Shown one piece after another: positions 8,687 to 16,828 of a stretch of 64,000 bases of DNA; within the stretch, counting starts at the first letter, position 1, and each line of letters begins with the position of its first letter. The DNA comes from CALMEH01 sp031409875. GTDB lineage: Bacteria > Acidobacteriota > Blastocatellia > Pyrinomonadales > Pyrinomonadaceae. The stretch is from contig JANNYB010000083.1 in the NCBI GenBank assembly GCA_031409875.1, forward strand, positions 20,318 to 84,317. The letters are read 5' to 3'. Made by a program: the position numbers and the translations under genes. Under the pieces are notes generated by a model. It made no database searches, was not told where the DNA came from, and saw only the letters and a program-made list of their open reading frames with translations.

Positions 8687-10570
8687 ATGTGTGGAATTGT
8701 CGGGTTCGTAAATGCCCGAAACAAAAAAGCAGAGCGCGAAATCATTGAAAAAATGAATTCCTGCATCGTGCATCGCGGTCCTGATGAAGACGGTTTTTTC
8801 GTCAAAGATTCGGTTGCTTTGGCGATGCGTCGGTTGGCGATTATTGATTTGGCGGGCGGACAACAGCCGATTTTTAATCACGACCGCACAAAAGCGATTG
8901 TTTTTAACGGCGAGATTTATAATTTTCAGGAATTACGCGCTGATTTGGAAAAGCGCGGACACAAATTTTATACGAATTCCGACACCGAAGCGATTATTCA
9001 TCTTTACGATGAATTCGGCGCGGATTGCGTCCAACATTTGCGCGGAATGTTTGCGTTTGCGATTTGGGACGATACTGATAAAAGTTTGTTCATTGCACGC
9101 GACCGCGTCGGTAAAAAACCTGTTCTTTATTCGCTTCAAGAAAACGGTGATTTAATTTTCGGGTCTGAATTTACGGCACTTCTCGCGCATCCGAAGATTT
9201 CGCGTGAAGTTGATTTTGAGGCGATTGATTCGTATTTGAGTTATTTATGCGTGCCTGCGCCGCAGACGGCTTTTAAGCAAATTCGCAAACTCGAACCCGC
9301 GCATTGGCTTCGTTGGAAAGACGGAAAAATCGAAATGCGACGTTATTGGCAGCCCGATTTTTCAAGAAAAATAAAAATTTCCGAAGCCGAAGCGATTGAT
9401 GAAACGACACGCATCATCCGCGAAGCGACGAAAATGCGGATGATTTCCGAAGTTCCGCTCGGTGCATTTCTTTCGGGCGGCGTTGATTCTTCGGTCGTCG
9501 TTGCGCTAATGGCGCAGGAAAGCGAAAAACCTGTCAAGACATTTTCAATCGGTTTTGAAGAACAAGATTTCAGCGAATTGAAATACGCCAAAATCGTTGC
9601 CAAGCACGTCGGCGCGGAATATAACGAATTTATCGTCAAGCCGAATGCGCTCGAAGTTTTGCCGACGTTGGTGGAACATTATGGCGAACCTTATGCGGAT
9701 TCTTCGGCAATTCCGACTTATTACGTTTCAAAAGAAACCAGAAAATTCGTAACTGTCGCGCTCAACGGCGACGGCGGCGACGAGAGTTTTGCGGGCTACG
9801 AACGCTATGCGGCAATGAAAATCGCCGAACTTTATCATCGGTTTCCGGCTTTTGCGCGAAAACTTTTTATCGAAAAACCGATTGGAATGTTTCCGACATC
9901 CGAACTCAAAAAATCGCGCGTCCGCGACGCGAAACGATTTTTGCAAGCCGCAAATCTGCCGAAAACGGAACGCTATTTTCGTTGGATGTCAACCTTTAAC
10001 CGCGATGCGAAAGCCGAGATTTATACGAAAGAGTTCCGCGAAACCGTTTCGGGGCAAAATCCTTCGGCTTTTCTCGATAAATGGTTTGCAAACGCCAACG
10101 GTTCGGGCATTTTGGACGCAACGATGTTGACCGACCAAATGACGTATTTGCCCAATGATTTGCTGGTTAAAGTTGATATTGCTTCGATGGCGAATTCGCT
10201 CGAAGCGCGTTCGCCGTTTCTCGACCATAAAGTTATCGAATTTGCCGCGAGTTTGCCGGAAAATTTGAAAATGCAGAAGTTTGAAACAAAATCTCTGCTC
10301 AAAAAAGTTGCCGCAAAACTCGTTCCGCGTGAAGTGATTTATCGTCGAAAAATGGGTTTCGGTGTTCCAATCGGAAATTGGTTTCGCGGCGAAATGAAAA
10401 ACTTCGTGCGCGAGATTTTGCTGGCGGAAAAATCTTTGAAACGCGGCATCGTCAAAAGCGAAATGATTGAAAAATACGTCCGCGAACACACGGAATCAGA
10501 GCGCGATCATACGTTTCAAATTTGGACACTTTTAATGCTCGAACTTTGGTTTCAGCGATTTATTGATTAA
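8687..10570 (+). CDS. asnB: asparagine synthase (glutamine-hydrolysing) family
   Basis: 627 residues, full length for AsnB. The N-terminal nucleophile Cys is residue 2 (MCGIVGF), with RMRLAI-like RRLAIIDLAGGQQP and FNGEIYNF in the glutaminase domain; the ATP-pyrophosphatase loop LSGGVDSS is near residue 264 in the synthetase domain, and NGDGGDESFAGYERY follows. In polysaccharide clusters such enzymes often amidate a sugar carboxylate rather than make asparagine; both are possible here. The start is fixed by MCG. Its promoter-proximal region is the class B palindrome ending eleven bases upstream. Confidence 0.93.
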   Translation: MCGIVGFVNARNKKAEREIIEKMNSCIVHRGPDEDGFFVKDSVALAMRRLAIIDLAGGQQPIFNHDRTKAIVFNGEIYNFQELRADLEKRGHKFYTNSDTEAIIHLYDEFGADCVQHLRGMFAFAIWDDTDKSLFIARDRVGKKPVLYSLQENGDLIFGSEFTALLAHPKISREVDFEAIDSYLSYLCVPAPQTAFKQIRKLEPAHWLRWKDGKIEMRRYWQPDFSRKIKISEAEAIDETTRIIREATKMRMISEVPLGAFLSGGVDSSVVVALMAQESEKPVKTFSIGFEEQDFSELKYAKIVAKHVGAEYNEFIVKPNALEVLPTLVEHYGEPYADSSAIPTYYVSKETRKFVTVALNGDGGDESFAGYERYAAMKIAELYHRFPAFARKLFIEKPIGMFPTSELKKSRVRDAKRFLQAANLPKTERYFRWMSTFNRDAKAEIYTKEFRETVSGQNPSAFLDKWFANANGSGILDATMLTDQMTYLPNDLLVKVDIASMANSLEARSPFLDHKVIEFAASLPENLKMQKFETKSLLKKVAAKLVPREVIYRRKMGFGVPIGNWFRGEMKNFVREILLAEKSLKRGIVKSEMIEKYVREHTESERDHTFQIWTLLMLELWFQRFID

Positions 10571-10600
10571 AATTGAAGGCAGTGAAAGTAGAAAGAAAAA

Positions 10601-10678
10601 TTATCCACAGATGAACACAGATAAACACAGATGAAATCAAAAAAATATCTGTGTTCATCTGTGTTCATCTGTGGATAA
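10601..10678. repeat. class A palindrome with DnaA-box ends
   Basis: Same unit as 3071-3143, with TTATCCACA and TGTGGATAA at its ends and CACAGATRAA units in the arms. Between asnB and rfbA. Confidence 0.9.
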
Positions 10679-10691
10679 ATAAAAACAATTT

Positions 10692-11441
10692 ATGAAAGGC
10701 GTTGTTTTAGCGGGCGGGCTTGGTTCAAGGCTTAATCCGTTGACGAAAGTTACAAATAAACATCTTCTTCCGGTTTATGATCAGCCGATGATTTATTATC
10801 CGATAAATACGCTGATAAATGCCGGAATTGATGACATAATGATTGTTACGGGCGGAAATTCGGCGGGCGATTTTCTCAAACTTTTGGGAAACGGCAAGGA
10901 ATTTGGCTTGAAACATTTGAATTATACTTATCAAGAAGGCGAAGGCGGAATTGCCGATGCGCTTTCATTGGTTGAGCATTTTGCCGACGATGAGCCGATT
11001 TGCGTGGTTTTGGGCGACAATATCATCGAAGGAAACATTCTTGCGGCGGCGGAAGATTATCGAAATCAAGGCACGGGCGCGAAGATTTTATTGAAGAAAG
11101 TTCACGATTCGCAACGCTTCGGCGTTCCTGAGATTGATGGCGAAAAGGTTTTAAACATCGAAGAAAAACCGCAAAATCCGAAGTCTGATTTTGCAGTTAT
11201 CGGTATTTATTTTTATGATTCGACGGTTTTCGAGATTATCAAAACGCTTGTTCCGTCAGGTCGCGGCGAACTCGAAATTACCGACGTGAATAATCACTAC
11301 ATCAATCGCGGCGAAATGACTTGGAACGCGCTTGATGGTTGGTGGACAGACGCGGGAACATTTGAAAGTCTGCTTCACGCGACGAATTTGGTGGCAGAAA
11401 CAGGCGCGAATAATTTGGAGGTAAAAAGTGCAATCAGCTAA
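10692..11441 (+). CDS. rfbA: glucose-1-phosphate thymidylyltransferase, short type
   Basis: Makes dTDP-glucose (or a related NDP-glucose). 249 residues, the short form of RmlA lacking the C-terminal extension of about 40 residues that forms the allosteric site in the 290-residue enzymes. Motifs: LAGGLGSRLNPLTKVTNKHLLP, the metal-binding LGDNI, EKPQNPKSD and GWWTDAGTFESLL. It overlaps the next gene by 14 bases. RmlB and RmlD are not beside it, so the pathway must be completed elsewhere. Confidence 0.92.
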   Translation: MKGVVLAGGLGSRLNPLTKVTNKHLLPVYDQPMIYYPINTLINAGIDDIMIVTGGNSAGDFLKLLGNGKEFGLKHLNYTYQEGEGGIADALSLVEHFADDEPICVVLGDNIIEGNILAAAEDYRNQGTGAKILLKKVHDSQRFGVPEIDGEKVLNIEEKPQNPKSDFAVIGIYFYDSTVFEIIKTLVPSGRGELEITDVNNHYINRGEMTWNALDGWWTDAGTFESLLHATNLVAETGANNLEVKSAIS

Positions 11442-11931
11442 AGAAACAGCAGAATTTACGAAAGGTAAAATCCACGATGTTGTCGGGTATCCTTTGAAAA
11501 AAATTATAGATGAACGCGGTTGGTTAGCCGAACTTTTTCGCCACGACGAATTAGCCGAAGAATTTTATCCGCAGATGGCTTATATTTCCATCACCGAACC
11601 GAATTTTCAGCGCGGTCCGCACGAACATATTGAGCAGGCAGACCTTTTTTGTTTTATCGGAACAGGGAATTTTAAGCTGAAAATGTGGGACAATCGCCAA
11701 GATTCGCCGACTTTTCGCAATGTAATGACAATGTTCGTCGGCGCGGACAATCCGCAAGCCGTGATTATTCCGAAAGGCGTTGTTCACGCATACAAAAACA
11801 TTAGCCAGACTGAAAAAGGCGTGGTTATAAATTGCCCGAACCGGCTTTATATGGGCGCAGACAAGCGCGAAGAAATTGACGAAATCCGCCACGAAGACGA
11901 TGCGGACACAATTTTTAGAATTGATGATTAA
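11428..11931 (+). CDS. RmlC-like cupin, probable dTDP-sugar epimerase/isomerase
   Basis: 167 residues, starting with GTG behind a good GGAGG inside the end of rfbA. The cupin core has FQRGPHEHIEQADLF, where His residues occupy the catalytic region of RmlC, and VIIPKGVVHAYKNIS. It differs from the canonical RmlC at 3171-3698, which has RGMHFQ. Close relatives annotate as dTDP-4-dehydrorhamnose 3,5-epimerase or FdtA/WxcM-like ketoisomerase; I cannot choose between them. Coupled to rfbA, so a dTDP-sugar substrate is likely. Confidence 0.75.
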   Translation: MQSAKETAEFTKGKIHDVVGYPLKKIIDERGWLAELFRHDELAEEFYPQMAYISITEPNFQRGPHEHIEQADLFCFIGTGNFKLKMWDNRQDSPTFRNVMTMFVGADNPQAVIIPKGVVHAYKNISQTEKGVVINCPNRLYMGADKREEIDEIRHEDDADTIFRIDD

Positions 11932-11935
11932 AGCT

Positions 11936-12139
11936 ATGAAAAAAGATTTAAGCGCGGTAGTTTGGCAGGAAGGCAATTGGTTTGTGGCGCAATGTTTAGA
12001 CGTTGATATTGCCTCTCAAGGTGAAACGGAAAAAGAAGCATTGGAAAATTTGCGCGATGCTTTGTATCTGCATTTTACGCCGCCGACAGCCACCGTTCTG
12101 CCGAACATTCAAAAAATACAATTAGAGGTCGCCGCGTGA
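11936..12139 (+). CDS. hicB: HicB-family antitoxin
   Basis: 67-residue HicB-like protein: partially degraded RNase H-type fold with AVVWQEGNWFVAQCLDVDIASQG and the helix EKEALENLRDALYLHF. It neutralises HicA and usually represses the pair. The in-frame ATG at 11876 would lie inside the preceding gene; the ATG at 11936 (MKKDLSAVVW), four bases after that gene's stop, is chosen. It has no DNA-binding C-terminal domain, so autoregulation would need a partner or another mechanism. Overlaps hicA by four bases (GTGA). Confidence 0.85.
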   Translation: MKKDLSAVVWQEGNWFVAQCLDVDIASQGETEKEALENLRDALYLHFTPPTATVLPNIQKIQLEVAA

Positions 12140-12351
12140 AACCTTTGCCTTTTCGTGAAGTCAGACGAAAATTACTGAAAGCCGGATTTGTCGAAGTCGG
12201 GCAAACGGGAAGTCATATAAAATTTGCCAAAGTTGTTGACGAGGGAACATGGACGGCAACCGTTCCGCACCACCGCGAAATTGCCAGCGGAACGCTGAGA
12301 AGTATTCTTCGACAAGCCGGATTGTCGGAAGAAGCATTTCACAAACTTTAA
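12136..12351 (+). CDS. hicA: HicA-family mRNA interferase toxin
   Basis: 71 residues, double-stranded RNA-binding-like fold. The conserved LLKAGFVEVGQTGSHIKF includes the catalytic His of HicA (GSH). HicA cleaves mRNA and tmRNA during stress. GTG start overlapping the hicB stop. The order is hicB then hicA, the less common order of the two. The pair sits between dTDP-sugar genes and a glycosyltransferase in the polysaccharide cluster. A small hairpin (TTTTAGTCC/GGGCTAAAA) follows at 12352-12372. Confidence 0.88.
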   Translation: MKPLPFREVRRKLLKAGFVEVGQTGSHIKFAKVVDEGTWTATVPHHREIASGTLRSILRQAGLSEEAFHKL

Positions 12352-12484
12352 TTTTAGTCCGTTGGGCTAAAACACTATCAGCAATCGGTAGCGATTTTCC
12401 CGCACAATCGCCAAAGCATTCGCCACTTTGTCGCAAAACGCCAAAGCCGCAACGCTTTACCGATTGCCGATTTTTTTTGATTTG
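12352..12484 (+). other. gap between hicA and glycosyltransferase
   Basis: 133 bases with a short stem TTTTAGTCC-gtt-GGGCTAAAA at its start and the words CAATCGGTAGCGATT and TTACCGATTGCCGATTT, which look like decayed class B palindrome sequence. The reading frame of the next gene stays open back to 12428, but those codons have no family similarity that I recognise. Confidence 0.4.
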
Positions 12485-13696
12485 ATGAAAATTGTTCGTA
12501 TTATTGCACGGCTTAACGTCGGCGGACCTGCCCGCCACGTTGTTTGGCTGACGAAAGAATTAAATAACGCGGAAACTCAGAGCATTTTGCTTGCCGGAAC
12601 TGTTCCCGAAGGCGAAGAAAATATGGGTTGGTTTGCCGATGAAAACGGTGTAAAACCGATTTTTATCGAAGAAATGAGCCGCGAACTTTCGCCGAAAGAT
12701 ATTGTTTCTTTGTGGAAAGTTTATCGGGAAATTAAAAAAGCGAAGCCCGACATAATCCATACGCACACGGCAAAAGCCGGAACAATCGGCAGAATCGCGG
12801 GCTTTTTTTATCGCTTTCTCAGCCGCAAACAAGTGAAAATCATTCATACTTTTCACGGACATATTTTCCACAGTTATTACGGCAACGCGAAAACAAAGAT
12901 TTTTTTGTTAATCGAAAAAACTCTGGCACGGTTTGCGACGGACAAGATTGTTACGATCAGCCAACGCCAATTTGAAGAAATTCACGAAGAATTCGGCATC
13001 GGCAAAACGGCGCAATTCGAGATTATTCCGCTCGGTATTGATTTGGATAAATTTGCTGCGTGCGCGATGAAAAGAAATATTTTGCGCGAAGAAATCGGCG
13101 CGAAAGACGATGAAATTCTGATCGGCTTTGTCGGACGTTTGACCGAGATTAAAAATATTTCGCTGTTGCTGAAAGTTGTGGAAATATATCAAAATAAACG
13201 AGATAACAGTTTTCCGAAACTCAAGTTTTTAATTATAGGCGACGGCAATTTGCGCGAAGAGCTTAAAGCGCAAGCCGAAAAATTAAAGTTGACCGAAACC
13301 GTAAAATTTTTAGGAAATCGCAACGATGCCGACGTTTTTTATGCCGGTTTGGACATTGTTGCGCTAACATCTCTGAATGAAGGAACGCCGCTTTCATTGA
13401 TTGAAGCAATGGCAAACGGCAAAGCGGTAATTTCGACTTCCGTCGGCGGTGTGATTGATTTGCTCGGCGAAATTGAAGCCGAAAAAGAAGGTTATAAAAT
13501 TTGCAAACGCGGCATTCGCGCCGAATCAAACGACGCGGAAAGTTTTTTTCAAGGTTTGATGTATTTGGCGCGAAATAAACACTTACGCGCCGAAATGAGT
13601 AAGCAAGGCGCAGATTTCGTTCGGCAAAATTACGCGAAAGAAAGGCTTTTCAAAGACATCCGAGAACTTTACGAAAAGTTACAAAACACGAAATAA
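12485..13696 (+). CDS. glycosyltransferase family 4
   Basis: GT-B fold enzyme of 403 residues. It begins KIVRIIARLNVGGPARHVVWL, has DIIHTHTAKAGTIGRIAG and FHGHIFHSYYG in the acceptor half, IIPLGIDLDKF at the linker, GFVGRLTEIKNI, and the donor-site ALTSLNEGTPLSLIEAMANGKAVISTSVGG. The ATG at 12485 puts the GT4 start at residue 2. It lacks a visible signal or membrane anchor, so it acts at the cytoplasmic face. Similar proteins precede WecA-like genes in many exopolysaccharide clusters. Sugar unknown. Confidence 0.88.
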   Translation: MKIVRIIARLNVGGPARHVVWLTKELNNAETQSILLAGTVPEGEENMGWFADENGVKPIFIEEMSRELSPKDIVSLWKVYREIKKAKPDIIHTHTAKAGTIGRIAGFFYRFLSRKQVKIIHTFHGHIFHSYYGNAKTKIFLLIEKTLARFATDKIVTISQRQFEEIHEEFGIGKTAQFEIIPLGIDLDKFAACAMKRNILREEIGAKDDEILIGFVGRLTEIKNISLLLKVVEIYQNKRDNSFPKLKFLIIGDGNLREELKAQAEKLKLTETVKFLGNRNDADVFYAGLDIVALTSLNEGTPLSLIEAMANGKAVISTSVGGVIDLLGEIEAEKEGYKICKRGIRAESNDAESFFQGLMYLARNKHLRAEMSKQGADFVRQNYAKERLFKDIRELYEKLQNTK

Positions 13697-13771
13697 ATGT
13701 TATTCCTTGCTTGCTTTTAAGTTGAAATTATCTTGTAATTAGAACTTAAAAATTCCCCTGAATTATATTTA

Positions 13772-15568
13772 ATGTTATCTAGTCCATTTGTAGTTGCGGC
13801 AGTCAGTTTTGCTTTATCGTTAGGGCTGACCTACATTGTCCGCGAATTCGCGCGGCATTATGGCTTTGTCGCCAAACCGAAATCCGACCGTTGGCACAAA
13901 CGCCCGACGGCGATGATGGGCGGCGTGGCGATTTTTTTGACCACGGCGATAGTTTTTGTCGTATTTCTCGAACACAGCCGCGAACTTTGGATAACTTTGG
14001 GCGCAAGTGCTTTTCTTTTTCTGGTCGGATTGATTGACGACGCGCTTCAAATAAAACCGTATCAAAAACTTATCGGACAACTTATCGGCGCAGGAATTGT
14101 CGTCAGTTCCGGGTTGACTCTGCAATGGACGAGTTTTGAAATCGTCAATATCGGTCTGACCGTTTTTTGGCTTATCGGCATTGCGAATGCGATAAATCTG
14201 CTCGACAATATGGACGGTTTGGCGGCGGGAATTGCCGCTATTGCCGCTCTTTCGCTGACGCTCGGTTTTGCTTCGAGCGAGCAACCCACGCAAGTTGCTT
14301 TGACTGCCGCTTTTACGGGTGCGCTTGTCGGATTTTTGGTTTTCAATTTTAATCCGGCTTCGATTTTTATGGGCGATTGCGGTTCGATGTTTGTCGGGTT
14401 TTTTCTGGCAAGTATGGTTTTGGACAACGAAATCGGCGGACGTTCACGCAGCATCGTTTCAATTTTGGCAGTTCCCGCATTGATTCTTTTCGTGCCGATT
14501 TTCGACACGACTTTTGTAACTGTCTTGAGAAAAATTTGGGGCAGAAAAGCCTCGCAAGGTGGGCGCGACCACACATCGCACCGACTTGTCGCGCTCGGAC
14601 TTTCGGAAAGAAACGCTGTTTTGATGCTTTACGCTTTTGCGATTTTGGCGGGCAGCATCGCGCTTTTCGTGCGCGAACTTCAGCCAACGCAAAGCCTTGC
14701 GCTAATCGGTTTTTTCATTATTATTTTGACGATTATCGGCGTTTATCTTTCAAAGGTCAAAGTTTATGAAGATCAAGACGAAGAACTCGCCTTGCAAAAC
14801 AATGCGGGCTACGCTTTTCTTTACAATCTTTCGCACAAACGACGGATTTTTGAAGTTTTGCTCGATGTTTTGCTGATTACGCTTTGCTATTACGCTTCGT
14901 ATATTTTGATTTTCGGCGAACTTGAAAATTCGGAAAATTGGAATTTGTTTCTGAAGTCTCTGCCGCTTTTAATTATCATAAATCTGTTTTCGTTTTTGCT
15001 CGTTGGCGTTTATCGTGGAATGTGGCGTTACACGAGTATTCGTGATGTTTTGACGTTCGGCAAAGGCGTTGCGCTCGGTTCGATTTTCAGTATTTTGGCG
15101 ATTCTTGTGCTTTATCGTTTCGTAAATTTTTCGCGGACGGTTTTTTTGGTAAATGCGATTCTATTGCTTGCGGCTTTATCAATCAGCCGTATGGCATTCA
15201 AGTTTTTCCGCCAGCTTTTGCCGATGCCGATCAGCGATTTACAATGTAATGTGCTGATTTACGGCGCGGGCGACGGCGGCGAAATGGTTTTGCGCGAGTT
15301 GAAAAACAATCCCGAATGGAATTATGTGCCAATCGGTTTTGTGGACGACGACCCGATGAAAAAAGATAAAGTTATTCACGGTTTGAAAGTTTTCGGCGGT
15401 AACGGTTCGCTGACCAAGATTTGCCGCGAAAACGATGTGCAGGAAATTTTGATTTCATTCCGCAATATCTCGAAGGAAAGAATCGAAGAAGTCCGCGAAA
15501 TCTGCCGCGATACGGATATTTCGCTCAAACGCGCTCAGTTGGTTATCGAGCCGTTGGAATTTGAATAA
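13772..15568 (+). CDS. WecA/TagO-like glycosylphosphotransferase fused to FlaA1-like half
   Basis: 598 residues in two halves. Residues 1-330 are a WecA/MraY-type enzyme with about ten membrane segments: KPKSDRWHKRPTAMMGG, the catalytic GLIDDALQ, NAINLLDNMDGLAAG, FMGDCGSMFVGF and GGRDHTSHRLV. These transfer a sugar 1-phosphate to undecaprenyl phosphate. Residues 350-598 resemble the N-terminal part of FlaA1/CapD proteins: four membrane helices (around LLDVLLITLCYYASYIL) and a Rossmann-like domain starting VLIYGAGDGGEMVLREL. The catalytic SDR dehydratase domain of CapD is missing. An initiating enzyme of the cluster, perhaps with a sensor-like nucleotide-binding tail. Confidence 0.85.
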   Translation: MLSSPFVVAAVSFALSLGLTYIVREFARHYGFVAKPKSDRWHKRPTAMMGGVAIFLTTAIVFVVFLEHSRELWITLGASAFLFLVGLIDDALQIKPYQKLIGQLIGAGIVVSSGLTLQWTSFEIVNIGLTVFWLIGIANAINLLDNMDGLAAGIAAIAALSLTLGFASSEQPTQVALTAAFTGALVGFLVFNFNPASIFMGDCGSMFVGFFLASMVLDNEIGGRSRSIVSILAVPALILFVPIFDTTFVTVLRKIWGRKASQGGRDHTSHRLVALGLSERNAVLMLYAFAILAGSIALFVRELQPTQSLALIGFFIIILTIIGVYLSKVKVYEDQDEELALQNNAGYAFLYNLSHKRRIFEVLLDVLLITLCYYASYILIFGELENSENWNLFLKSLPLLIIINLFSFLLVGVYRGMWRYTSIRDVLTFGKGVALGSIFSILAILVLYRFVNFSRTVFLVNAILLLAALSISRMAFKFFRQLLPMPISDLQCNVLIYGAGDGGEMVLRELKNNPEWNYVPIGFVDDDPMKKDKVIHGLKVFGGNGSLTKICRENDVQEILISFRNISKERIEEVREICRDTDISLKRAQLVIEPLEFE

Positions 15569-15569
15569 T

Positions 15570-16742
15570 ATGTCAACAAAATCAATCAAACTCGAAAGTT
15601 CCGCGCTTCGGGCAATTTCGCTCGCGGCGATTTTGGTGTGTTTGGTTGGCGTATATTTTTCCGCAAAATGGGCGTTTGCCAATACGATTGCTTTGAAGGC
15701 TGAGAGCCAAATTGATGCCGATCCGCTTGCCATCGGTGAATTTGCTGTCGGTTTAGCTCCTTCTGATCCGCAAACGCATTATGCGCTTGCCGCGCTTTAC
15801 GACAAATCATTTTTGTCGGAAAATCAGCCGAAATCGCTTGCCGAATATGAAGCGGCAACCGCGCTTTCGCCGAATGATTTCCGTCTTTGGTTGGCTTTGG
15901 GCAAAGCGCGTGAGCGCAGCGGCGACGCGGCAGGCGGGGAAAATGCCTTGCGCCGCGCCGCTAAACTTGCGCCGAATTATTCGCTCGTGCAATGGACGCT
16001 CGGCAACAATTTACTGCGCCAAAACAAAACAAACGAAGCCTTTGCCGAAATTCGCAAAGCCGCCGAAAACGATACGACTTACGCAAATCCGGCAATCGCC
16101 GCCGCGTGGCAAACCTTTAACGGCGATTTGGCGCAAATAAAACAAAATTTGGGCGATGCGCCGCCAACGAAAACTGCGCTTGCCGCATTTTTGCTCAAGC
16201 AAAAGAAATATCGCGGCGGAATTCAGATGCTTTCGGAAATTGTCGGCGCGGAAAATTTTGCCGTCGGAAAAATATCAAACGGCAGCTTTGAAGCAAACGA
16301 AAAGCGCGAAGAAACAAAAGATTTTGAATGGCAAATCGCTGACGGCACACAACCGCAAATCGGCGTTGATACTTCGCAAAAACGTAATGGAAGCAATAGT
16401 TTAGGCTTCGTGTTCAACTCGGCAGACGGCAAAGATTTTCGCAATGTTTCGCAACTTGTCGCTGTTGAAGCGGGCAAAAAATACGTTTTTGAAACATTTT
16501 ACAAAGCCGATTTGAAAACATCAGCGACGTTTAGATGGGAAATCGTCAGCGAATCGGACGGAAAAGTTTTAGCCGCAACGGACGCGGTTTCGGCAAACGC
16601 CGATTGGACAAATATAAAGACGGAATTTACCGCGCCTGAAACGTCCGAAGCCGTGATAATTCGCCTTGTGCGCGACCAATGCAAAACAACGGTTTGCTCG
16701 ATTTCGGGCAAAATTTGGTTCGATGATTTTAGTTTGCAATAG
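15570..16742 (+). CDS. membrane-anchored TPR protein with CBM-like C-terminus
   Basis: 390 residues. A hydrophobic anchor is at residues 12-32; TPR-like helices follow from about 60 to 200 (for example HYALAALYDKSFL and LWLALGKARERSGDAAGGENALRRAAKLAPN). The last 150 residues form a carbohydrate-binding-module-like beta sandwich beginning NGSFEANE and ending WFDDFSLQ, as in CBM4_9-type modules. ATG at 15570 is two bases after the previous stop. Such TPR proteins are frequent beside O-antigen ligases and may organise polymerisation at the membrane. Role inferred. Confidence 0.75.
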   Translation: MSTKSIKLESSALRAISLAAILVCLVGVYFSAKWAFANTIALKAESQIDADPLAIGEFAVGLAPSDPQTHYALAALYDKSFLSENQPKSLAEYEAATALSPNDFRLWLALGKARERSGDAAGGENALRRAAKLAPNYSLVQWTLGNNLLRQNKTNEAFAEIRKAAENDTTYANPAIAAAWQTFNGDLAQIKQNLGDAPPTKTALAAFLLKQKKYRGGIQMLSEIVGAENFAVGKISNGSFEANEKREETKDFEWQIADGTQPQIGVDTSQKRNGSNSLGFVFNSADGKDFRNVSQLVAVEAGKKYVFETFYKADLKTSATFRWEIVSESDGKVLAATDAVSANADWTNIKTEFTAPETSEAVIIRLVRDQCKTTVCSISGKIWFDDFSLQ

Positions 16743-16818
16743 TTCGGAGTCCACGCTTTAGCGTGAAACCGCCAGCGAAGCGCGGCGGTTTGGGCAAACT
16801 GAAGTTTGAACTCTGAAC
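16742..16818. repeat. class C mosaic of hairpins
   Basis: GTTCGGAGT and ACTCTGAAC at the ends enclose CACGCTTTAGCGTG, AAACCGCC...GGCGGTTT and CAAACTGAAGTTTG stems. Confidence 0.75.
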
Positions 16819-16828
16819 ACTTATTTTA

